Assembly: GCA_944358685.1 (NCBI GenBank) | Contig: CALVRQ010000038.1 | Coordinates: 1-10,913, forward strand | Direction: 5' to 3' | Length of the DNA stretch: 10,913 nucleotides | Source of the DNA: an uncultured Bacilli bacterium | GTDB taxonomy: Bacteria > Bacillota_I > Bacilli_A > RF39 > UBA660 | In this document: piece after piece, positions 5,689-10,913 of the stretch | Layout: each line of letters starts with the position of its first letter | Position numbering within the stretch: the stretch's first letter is position 1 | Translations under genes and position numbers: made by a program | The notes under the pieces: generated by a model | What the model was told of the DNA's origin: nothing | The model's input: the letters and a program-made list of their open reading frames with translations, nothing else | Databases searched by the model: none

Positions 5689-8004
5689 ATGGAAGATATA
5701 TCTAAAAAAATAGAACTTATAGATAAATATTTTAGGGCAGCTAATTATTTATCAGCTTGTCAGCTTTATTTGCTTGATAATCCACTTTTAAAAAGAAAGT
5801 TAGAAAAAAGTGATTTGAAAAAGAAAATTGTTGGTCATTGGGGAACGGTACCATCACAAAATTTTGTGTATTCGCATTTGAATAGATTGATTAAAGATAA
5901 TAATTTAAATATGATTTATATATCAGGACCTGGTCACGGTGGAAATAGTTCGCTTGCAAATGTGTATTTGGAGGGTACTTATAGTGAAACTTATCCTGAT
6001 ATTACAATGGATGAGGCTGGTCTTAAGAAATTTTTTAAACAGTTTTCATTTCCGGGTGGAGTACCTAGTCATGCTGCGCCTGAGACACCTGGCTCAATTA
6101 ATGAGGGAGGAGAACTTGGTTATTCTTTAGCTCATGCTTTTGGTGCGGTTTTAGACAACCCTGATTTGATTGTAGCCTCAGTGATTGGTGATGGTGAAGC
6201 TGAGACTGGTCCGCTTGCAACTTCTTGGCATGGTAACAAGTTTATTAATCCAAAAACTGATGGTATAGTTTTACCTATTTTGAATTTGAATGGTTATAAG
6301 ATTAGTAATCCAACCGTGCTTGGTAGAATGAGTGAGAAGGAATTAGGAAGTTATTTTTATGGTTTAGGATGGCATCCTTATTTGGTTGAAGCTTCTGATA
6401 TAAATGTTTTACATAAAAAAATGTATTATACTTTAGATAGAGTTTTAGATGAAATTAAGGCTATTAAAAGTGGTAAGTTTAAGGGTAAGGTTATTTATCC
6501 AATGATTATTTTAAAGACACCTAAAGGTTTTACAGGTCCAGATATTGTCGATGGTAAAAAGATTGCGGGAACTTTTAGAGCTCATCAAGTTCCAGTACAA
6601 GTAGATACAGATGAACATATAGATATTTTAGAAAAATGGCTTAAAAGTTATAAACCGGAGGAATTATTTGATAAAGATGGACATCTTAATCCAGAAATAT
6701 ATGAGGTTATTCCGACTGGTAGATATAGGATGGGTGCGAATCCAAATGCGAATGGTGGTTTGCTTAGAAGAATTATTAAACTACCTGATATACAAGAGTT
6801 TGAGGTTAAATTTGATGGACGTGGAACTTATAAAACACAAGATATGTTAGAACTAAGTAAGTATATTAGGGATGTTTATAAGCTTAATGATAATTTTAGA
6901 TTATTTTGTCCAGATGAAGCTATGAGTAATAGACTTTATGAAATATTTGAAGCGACTGAAAGAGACTGGCAAGAGGAAATTAGAGAAGATGATGAGTATT
7001 TAAGTAAAGATGGTCGAATCATAGATAGCTTTTTATCGGAACATTTTTGTGAAGGTTTACTTGAAGGATATTTGCTTACTGGTAGGCATGGTGTTTTTGT
7101 GAGTTATGAAGCATTTATTAGAGTTATTGATTCGATGGCTGGGCAGCACGCAAAATGGCTTAAGGTGTGCCAAAATTTAAAGTTTAGACGTGATATTTCT
7201 TCACTTAATTATGTATTAACTTCTAATGTTTGGCAGCAAGACCATAACGGATATACGCATCAAGATCCAGGATTTTTGAATCATATGGCGACTAAGAAAG
7301 ATAGCATTGTAAGGATGTATTTACCGGCTGATGCGAACTTGCTTATGACTTGTTTTGATGAATGTATGAAGACGAAGAATCAGATTAATATTATGGTGGC
7401 TTCTAAACATCCTAGTATGCAGTGGCTTACGATGGATGAGGCTAAGGCAGAGTTTAAGAAAGGTTTGGCTATTTGGGAGTGGGCAGCTAATGATGAAAAT
7501 CCAGATATTGTTTTGGTTTCTATTGGTGATTGTCCAACTTTAGAGATGCTTGCAGCAACCAAGATTTTAAAAGAGAGTTTTCCTAATTTAAAGATAAGAT
7601 TTGTTAATGTTTTAGATTTAATGTGTTTAAAGGTTTCTAATGAGTATGCTAAATCACTTAGTGATGAAGAATTTGACTATATTTTTACTACTGATAAACC
7701 GGTTATTGTGGCATTTCATGGATATCCTTCTTTGGTTTATGAATTTACTTATTTTAGACATAATAGAAATATTATTGTTCATGGATATGAGGAGGAAGGA
7801 ACAATTACAACACCTTTTGATATGAGAGTTTTAAATGAAATTGACCGTTATCATTTGGTTATGGAGGCTATTCGTCATTTGGATTTAGGTGTGGAAGGAA
7901 AGCATGTTATGTTAGAGATGGAGAGATTACTTAAGAAACATCATAATTATATTAGAGAACATGGCGTAGATATGCCAGAGATTACAGAGTGGAAATGGCA
8001 ATGA
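5689..8004 (+). CDS. xfp: Xylulose-5-phosphate/fructose-6-phosphate phosphoketolase
   Basis: A 771-residue thiamine-diphosphate enzyme that splits xylulose 5-phosphate (often also fructose 6-phosphate) with phosphate to give acetyl phosphate plus glyceraldehyde 3-phosphate (or erythrose 4-phosphate). Family marks: GHWGT (49-53), SGPGHGG (79-85), PSHAAPETPG (126-135), the cofactor motif beginning GDGEAETGP (167-175) and closing at NLNG (199-202), and in the second half WQQDHNGYTHQDPGF (515-529). Histidines H50, H83 and H128 fall where the family has its active-site histidines. The length is near the usual 790-820 residues, with slightly trimmed ends. In fermenters this route bypasses lower glycolysis and gives ATP through acetate kinase, which is not in the window. 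The gene is a single unit with its own promoter and terminator. Substrate preference (C5 only or dual) cannot be read from the sequence. Confidence 0.96.
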   Translation: MEDISKKIELIDKYFRAANYLSACQLYLLDNPLLKRKLEKSDLKKKIVGHWGTVPSQNFVYSHLNRLIKDNNLNMIYISGPGHGGNSSLANVYLEGTYSETYPDITMDEAGLKKFFKQFSFPGGVPSHAAPETPGSINEGGELGYSLAHAFGAVLDNPDLIVASVIGDGEAETGPLATSWHGNKFINPKTDGIVLPILNLNGYKISNPTVLGRMSEKELGSYFYGLGWHPYLVEASDINVLHKKMYYTLDRVLDEIKAIKSGKFKGKVIYPMIILKTPKGFTGPDIVDGKKIAGTFRAHQVPVQVDTDEHIDILEKWLKSYKPEELFDKDGHLNPEIYEVIPTGRYRMGANPNANGGLLRRIIKLPDIQEFEVKFDGRGTYKTQDMLELSKYIRDVYKLNDNFRLFCPDEAMSNRLYEIFEATERDWQEEIREDDEYLSKDGRIIDSFLSEHFCEGLLEGYLLTGRHGVFVSYEAFIRVIDSMAGQHAKWLKVCQNLKFRRDISSLNYVLTSNVWQQDHNGYTHQDPGFLNHMATKKDSIVRMYLPADANLLMTCFDECMKTKNQINIMVASKHPSMQWLTMDEAKAEFKKGLAIWEWAANDENPDIVLVSIGDCPTLEMLAATKILKESFPNLKIRFVNVLDLMCLKVSNEYAKSLSDEEFDYIFTTDKPVIVAFHGYPSLVYEFTYFRHNRNIIVHGYEEEGTITTPFDMRVLNEIDRYHLVMEAIRHLDLGVEGKHVMLEMERLLKKHHNYIREHGVDMPEITEWKWQ

Positions 8005-8020
8005 TTTGTCATTTCTTTTT
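7992..8020 (+). terminator. Terminator after xfp
   Basis: GAAATGGCAA (7992-8001) pairs with TTGTCATTTC (8006-8015) over 10 bp with one G-T pair; the loop is TGAT and TTTTT follows (8016-8020). The left arm encodes the last residues of the phosphoketolase and the loop holds part of its TGA stop. Confidence 0.8.
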
Positions 8021-8034
8021 CTTTGGTTTATAAT
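8006..8034 (+). promoter_or_regulatory. Sigma-A promoter of the 255-residue protein gene
   Basis: TTGTCA (8006-8011), 17 bases, TATAAT (8029-8034); a second TATAAT overlaps at 8034-8039. The -35 is the right arm of the xfp terminator itself. The start point would be near 8041, at the ribosome site GGTGAGG (8041-8047), leaving a leader of about 11 bases before the ATG at 8052. Confidence 0.65.
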
Positions 8035-8051
8035 ATAATTGGTGAGGAAAA

Positions 8052-8819
8052 ATGGCGGGAATAAATAGATATAGGCTTGTTTATCATTATTTTGACGGTA
8101 GTGAGAAGGTTTTTGATATTAATTATGAAGATGGAACGCATAGAGATAAGTTTATGTTGACGGAAATTGATGCGCTTACATCTAAGTTTTCTAATGATGA
8201 TGAACTTTCAAAGGTACTTAATTTGGTATCTGATAATTATCAAAATGGATATTTTGTAATTGAATATAATAGTAATGGTAGTGCTAAAACTTTGGAAATT
8301 ATTTTTAATGATATTCCTTTTTTGGGTGATCTGGCAATGAGAAATCTTAGACAAACAAAGATTTCTAATGAAGATGCGGAAAGGTATATGAATGATTTTT
8401 TGAGATTAGCAACTGAAGATGGAGAATTTTTAAAGTTTATTTTATCTCATAGATATACTAATGATTATTTTCAATCAGCTTTAAGTTATTATTTGAGACT
8501 TAAAAATTCTGATGAGAGAGAAGCGCAGAATACACTTTGGGAAGCTAAAGCTAATTTGAAAAAAGAGTTTACTCGATATAAAACTGTGAGAGGTATTGAA
8601 ATTGGTAAGCGAAATTATAAGTTGTTTAAAGAGAAAAAAGAGGTACCTAGATTGCGCGGCGAACTTACGGTTTTACAAAGGGCTAGAATGGAATATGAGT
8701 TAAATCATCCTGAAAAGGTGCAGAAAAGTAAGCCTAAAAAAAGAGGGGTTATTGAAGGGCAGATGGCTTTGTTTGATGCAAAACCTTACACTAATCCTAT
8801 ACCTAAAAAGAAAAGATAA
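8052..8819 (+). CDS. Uncharacterised 255-residue protein with C-terminal QMALF motif
   Basis: I do not recognise this family. The protein has no signal peptide or membrane helix, so it is probably cytoplasmic. The first 100 residues look alpha/beta (RYRLVYHYFDGSEKVFDINYEDG, broken as RYRLVYHYFDGS then EKVFDINYEDG) and include paired beta-like stretches around YFVIEY and TLEIIFND. Residues about 100-200 are helical and charged (EDAERYMNDFLRLA, SYYLRLKNSDEREAQNTLW). The C-terminus is rich in lysine and arginine (KSKPKKRG, PIPKKKR) and contains EGQMALFD at 235-242. QMALF (237-241) resembles the QLSLF-type motif by which bacterial proteins bind the DNA polymerase sliding clamp; with the basic tail this hints at a DNA-associated role. 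That is inference from five residues and could be chance. A strong promoter and GGTGAGG ribosome site precede it. The gene is not in an obvious operon with its neighbours. Confidence 0.8.
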   Translation: MAGINRYRLVYHYFDGSEKVFDINYEDGTHRDKFMLTEIDALTSKFSNDDELSKVLNLVSDNYQNGYFVIEYNSNGSAKTLEIIFNDIPFLGDLAMRNLRQTKISNEDAERYMNDFLRLATEDGEFLKFILSHRYTNDYFQSALSYYLRLKNSDEREAQNTLWEAKANLKKEFTRYKTVRGIEIGKRNYKLFKEKKEVPRLRGELTVLQRARMEYELNHPEKVQKSKPKKRGVIEGQMALFDAKPYTNPIPKKKR

Positions 8820-8877
8820 TTTGTGGATTTTTATGTTTTGATGTGAATTTTTAGTAAGTGGTGTTTTCTTAATTTTG

Positions 8878-8900
8878 TGTTATAGTTAGAAAGTAACTAT
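8878..8900 (+). promoter_or_regulatory. Extended -10 of dapA with overlapping inverted repeat
   Basis: TGTTATAGT (8878-8886) is an extended -10; no good -35 is visible. A perfect inverted repeat, ATAGTTA (8882-8888) and TAACTAT (8894-8900) with a GAAAG spacer, overlaps the -10 and covers the expected start point near 8893. It could be a repressor operator. The 101-base gap between 8819 and 8921 is too short for a lysine riboswitch and I see none of its motifs; no clear terminator follows the upstream gene either. Confidence 0.35.
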
Positions 8901-8920
8901 GGAAAAGGAAAGGTGATATT

Positions 8921-9805
8921 TTGAAAAAAGATTTATTTAAAGGTGTTGGAACAGCAATTGTAACACCATTTATTGAAAATGATGTTAATTATGATGAGTT
9001 TGGAAAATTACTTGATGATCAAATAGAAGCTGGCGTTAATGCAGTTATTGTATGCGGAACGACTGGTGAGTCATCAACTATGAATGAGGAAGAAAAGAAA
9101 AAATTAATTAAATATGCAATAGATAAAACTAATAATAGAATTAAAGTAATTATTGGTACTGGTAGTAATAATACTATGAGTGCGATTAAAATGAGCCAGT
9201 ATGCAGAAAAAACTGGTGCTGATGGGCTTTTATTAGTAACTCCTTACTATAATAAAACAACGCAAGATGGTTTATTTGCTCATTATAAAGCAATAGCTGA
9301 TTCTGTTGATTTGCCAATTATTTTATATAATGTACCTTCTAGGACAGGAGTTAATATTTTACCTGAAACTTGTCAGAGATTATCTAAAATTGATAATATT
9401 TTTGGAATTAAAGAAGCAAGTGGTGATATCTCACAAGTAGCAAAGATTGCTCATTTATGTGGTGATGATTTTGCTATTTATTCTGGTAATGATGATCAAG
9501 TTATTCCAATTTTATCTTTAGGGGGTAAAGGTGTTATTTCAGTTCTTTCTAATGTAATGCCGGAATATACGGTAGAAATGCTTGATAGTTTTTGGAATGG
9601 TGACTCTGAGAAAGCTGCAAAGATGCAAGTGGAGATAATGGATATGGTTGATGCTTTATTTTGTGAAGTTAATCCAATTCCTGTTAAGTATGCTTTAAAT
9701 GAAATTGGCTATGATTTTGGTAAGCCAAGACTTCCACTTGTAGAACTTTCTGATAAGAATAAAGAAAAGGTAGACAAGGTTTTAAGAAAATATATTAAAA
9801 AGTAA
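8921..9805 (+). CDS. dapA: 4-hydroxy-tetrahydrodipicolinate synthase (DapA)
   Basis: A 294-residue TIM-barrel aldolase that condenses pyruvate with aspartate 4-semialdehyde, the first committed step to diaminopimelate and lysine. In spore formers the same branch supplies dihydrodipicolinate for dipicolinic acid. The Schiff-base lysine is K164 in FGIKEASGD; the proton-relay residues are T48 in CGTTGES, Y110 in TPYYNK and Y136 in ILYNVPSRTG, with substrate-binding R141. The length is the family norm. The TTG start follows AGGTGAT (8911-8917) and yields the usual KGVGTAIVTPF opening. It stands alone here; no dapB, asd, lysC or dipicolinate synthase genes are in the window. Related members (N-acetylneuraminate lyase, KDG aldolases) share the fold, but the TTGES and YNVPSRTG pattern favours DapA. 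Confidence 0.95.
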   Translation: MKKDLFKGVGTAIVTPFIENDVNYDEFGKLLDDQIEAGVNAVIVCGTTGESSTMNEEEKKKLIKYAIDKTNNRIKVIIGTGSNNTMSAIKMSQYAEKTGADGLLLVTPYYNKTTQDGLFAHYKAIADSVDLPIILYNVPSRTGVNILPETCQRLSKIDNIFGIKEASGDISQVAKIAHLCGDDFAIYSGNDDQVIPILSLGGKGVISVLSNVMPEYTVEMLDSFWNGDSEKAAKMQVEIMDMVDALFCEVNPIPVKYALNEIGYDFGKPRLPLVELSDKNKEKVDKVLRKYIKK

Positions 9806-9829
9806 ATGAGTTTGGTTCATTTACTTTTT
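9797..9829. terminator. Bidirectional terminator between dapA and the XRE gene
   Basis: AAAAAGTAAATGA (9797-9809) is perfectly complementary to TCATTTACTTTTT (9817-9829), with a 7-base loop (9810-9816). Read on either strand, the hairpin ends in a run of T, so it can stop both converging transcripts. The dapA TAA (9803-9805) and the XRE stop (9817-9819, TGA on the minus strand) both lie in the stem; only 11 bases separate the two genes. Confidence 0.85.
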
Positions 9830-10074
9830 TCTTCATTATCAAATAATTTTCTTATATCAATATTTAAAGCATCAGCTATTCTACCGATGACAACGAGTGT
9901 AAAGTATTTGTTAGGATTTGCACTTTCTATTTGCGAGATGTAGTGCATAGAAACGCCAATTTTATCGGCTAGTTGTTGCTGGGTTATACCAGCAATTTTC
10001 CTATATTTTTTAATGTTTTTTCTTACTATATTGTAGTAATAGTAATCTTCGTGAAATTTTATTTCATTATCCAT
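9817..10074 (-). CDS. XRE-family (Cro/CI-type) transcriptional regulator
   Basis: An 85-residue DNA-binding protein consisting of one Cro/CI helix-turn-helix domain. Helix 1 is IVRKNIKKYRKIAG, helix 2 TQQQLADKIG, the recognition helix VSMHYISQIES, and the C-terminal helices run through IGRIADALNIDIRKLF. There is no sensor or peptidase domain, so any signal input would be direct or through a partner. The ribosome site AGGTGAT (minus strand, 10087-10081) lies 6 bases before the ATG. The gene diverges from the secreted-protein gene at 10192, and the shared upstream region holds two ACTGnCAGT sites, which suggests it controls both that gene and itself. Its stop codon is inside a hairpin shared with dapA. 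Its actual target is inferred from position only. Confidence 0.88.
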   Translation of the reverse strand: MDNEIKFHEDYYYYNIVRKNIKKYRKIAGITQQQLADKIGVSMHYISQIESANPNKYFTLVVIGRIADALNIDIRKLFDNEEKSK

Positions 10075-10103
10075 ATGCTTATCACCTAATTATATTATTT
10101 CAA

Positions 10104-10122
10104 ACTGTCAGTGATAATTATA
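10104..10122 (-). promoter_or_regulatory. XRE gene promoter -10 and operator candidate
   Basis: On the minus strand, TATAAT (10122-10117) is followed 4 bases on by ACTGACAGT (10112-10104), a half-palindrome pair ACTG/CAGT around one base, which would cover the start point. No good -35 matches this -10. A second minus-strand option is TATAAT at 10094-10089 with TTATCA (10117-10112) 17 bases upstream, which puts the operator in the spacer but leaves only a leader of about 8 bases. Either way the site is placed for self-repression. Confidence 0.45.
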
Positions 10123-10143
10123 TGCGCTAGTAGTTAGAATTTG

Positions 10144-10164
10144 TGATATAATGTAACTGACAGT
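10144..10164 (+). promoter_or_regulatory. Promoter -10 and operator candidate of the secreted-protein gene
   Basis: TGATATAAT (10144-10152) is a perfect extended -10 with no convincing -35. ACTGACAGT (10156-10164) starts 3 bases later and covers the expected start point near 10159. It is the exact reverse complement of the site at 10104-10112, and its distance from the -10 is nearly the same as on the other side. This is a classic repressor position. Confidence 0.5.
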
Positions 10165-10191
10165 AGGAATTTTATATGAGGTGATGGGAAT

Positions 10192-10913
10192 ATGAGAGAA
10201 AAAATAAAAAAGATATTTAAGAACAAAATATTTATATTTACTTTAGGTGTTATGTTAACTTGGGGTATGAGTGTTCTTGCGGCAACTTATTTTCCAAGTG
10301 GTGATGTAACTTATGATAATAGTTCTAGTGGTTTAGAGAGCACTAATGTTCAAGAGGCAATAGATGAACTTTATGGGGTATGCCAGCAAGGTGCATCTCA
10401 AGATGCAGATTCAATAAAAGATAATGTTGTTACTAGTGGTGATGGACTATATAAAGATACTTATGAAGATGGGAGATATTTCTTTAAAGGTAGAAATCCA
10501 AACAATTATATTATTTTTAATCATAGTGAATGGCGCATTTTATCTTTAGAGCAAGATGGAACGGTAAAAATAATTAAAGAAGAAAAATTAGGCGATAATA
10601 GTGGATATAATGAAAATTATGTACTTGGCTCAAGTGCTTCTAATTGGATTAATAAGTATTATAATAGTATGACCCAAACTAGTAAAAATCAAATTCAGTC
10701 ACATACTTTTGCAGTTGGAACAGTAGTAGTAGATAATGATGATTTAGCTACACAGATTAATGATGAAAATTCTAGTAAGTCAACTGCAAATATTGGTATG
10801 CTGACAGTAAGCGAATATATTAGAACAAACTCTAATACTAGTCAATGTGGAACAATGCAAAAAACTAATGAGGTTTATTCTTGTGACAATACAACATGGA
10901 TATATTATCAAAT
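10192..10913 (+). CDS. Secreted cell-surface protein, partial (3' end outside window)
   Basis: The reading frame stays open to the window edge, giving 240 residues and no stop. A basic start (MREKIKKIFKNK) and hydrophobic core (about 13-30, ending MSVLA) form a signal peptide or anchor, with a plausible cleavage after A30. The exported part opens with DVTYDNSSSGLESTNVQEA and IDELYGVC; the phrase of the kind YDNS-SGL-TNVQ-AIDELY recurs, as far as I recall, in surface, pilin-like and phage tail proteins of gut Bacillota. Then follow GDGLYKDTYEDGRYFFKGR, NPNNYIIFNHSEWRILSLEQ and a stretch rich in S, N and T. Cysteines C64, C219 and C231 could form disulfides. GAGGTGAT (10178-10185) is the ribosome site for ATG 10192. 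The function is unknown; adhesion or a surface structure is inferred from export and composition. Probable control by the divergent XRE regulator suggests conditional expression. Confidence 0.85.
   Translation, partial: MREKIKKIFKNKIFIFTLGVMLTWGMSVLAATYFPSGDVTYDNSSSGLESTNVQEAIDELYGVCQQGASQDADSIKDNVVTSGDGLYKDTYEDGRYFFKGRNPNNYIIFNHSEWRILSLEQDGTVKIIKEEKLGDNSGYNENYVLGSSASNWINKYYNSMTQTSKNQIQSHTFAVGTVVVDNDDLATQINDENSSKSTANIGMLTVSEYIRTNSNTSQCGTMQKTNEVYSCDNTTWIYYQ

Noticed and set aside
5939..7825. Four 60-63 residue open frames inside the phosphoketolase gene on both strands
   Set aside because: All lie inside a full-length, motif-complete phosphoketolase; they are shadows in other frames.
8820..8920. 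Lysine riboswitch or T-box before dapA
   Set aside because: The gap is only 101 bases and lacks the conserved stems and motifs of either; only a small inverted repeat is present.
9817..10913. Prophage or type II toxin-antitoxin module at the right end
   Set aside because: The XRE protein is not paired with a small toxin gene; its divergent neighbour has a signal peptide and there are no integrase or structural phage genes in view.
1..10913. CRISPR array, tRNA, rRNA, insertion sequence or transposase
   Set aside because: I saw no regularly spaced repeats, no tRNA-like cloverleaf segments, no rRNA sequence and no transposase motifs. I could not run dedicated searches.

Overview
The window is a strongly AT-rich, densely packed stretch from a low-GC Bacillota (Firmicutes) chromosome. 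UGA is used as an ordinary stop (phosphoketolase, the P-type ATPase and the XRE regulator all end in TGA), so this is standard bacterial code and not a Mycoplasma-type genome. Three genes mark a spore former: a SpoIIIAH-like protein, a 68-residue GerE that is almost only the LuxR-type DNA-binding domain, and a GerM with two GerMN domains. The secreted protein at the right edge is of a style I associate with uncultured gut Bacillota. No species call is possible from this alone.

Layout, left to right. Positions 94-706 hold a decayed XRE / ImmA-IrrE-type gene, broken by frameshifts and an internal deletion, with its zinc motif damaged. A lone type IV pilin-like gene follows (731-1129). The sporulation block is spoIIIAH-like (1184-1684), gerE (1798-2004) and gerM (2051-2995), each of the last two after a clear terminator, so these are mostly separate transcription units. 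Next are a P2A calcium-type P-ATPase (3067-5640, TTG start), a phosphoketolase (5689-8004), an unrecognised 255-residue protein with a C-terminal QMALF motif (8052-8819), and dapA (8921-9805, TTG start). A small XRE regulator (9817-10074, minus) converges on dapA and diverges from a secreted-protein gene that runs off the right edge (10192-10913).

Working together: SpoIIIAH and GerM belong to the same forespore/mother-cell channel apparatus in Bacillus subtilis, and GerE is the last mother-cell regulator there; gerE and gerM are also near each other in B. subtilis. The gerE upstream region carries a good match to a sigma-K promoter. A calcium pump and DapA, which makes the precursor of dipicolinate, could feed the spore core with Ca-dipicolinate, but both have general roles and that link is inference. 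The phosphoketolase points to fermentative sugar breakdown through acetyl phosphate.

Regulatory architecture is the most informative part at fine scale. Several sigma-A-like promoters overlap the stop codon or terminator of the previous gene, with the Shine-Dalgarno only a few bases beyond the -10. The XRE regulator and the secreted-protein gene share a divergent region with two copies of ACTGnCAGT, each placed just after a TATAAT box facing outward, which looks like a matched pair of repressor operators. I did not find a convincing wholly new system; the best leads are this divergent pair, the SD-sequestering inverted repeat before spoIIIAH, and the unknown 255-residue protein.
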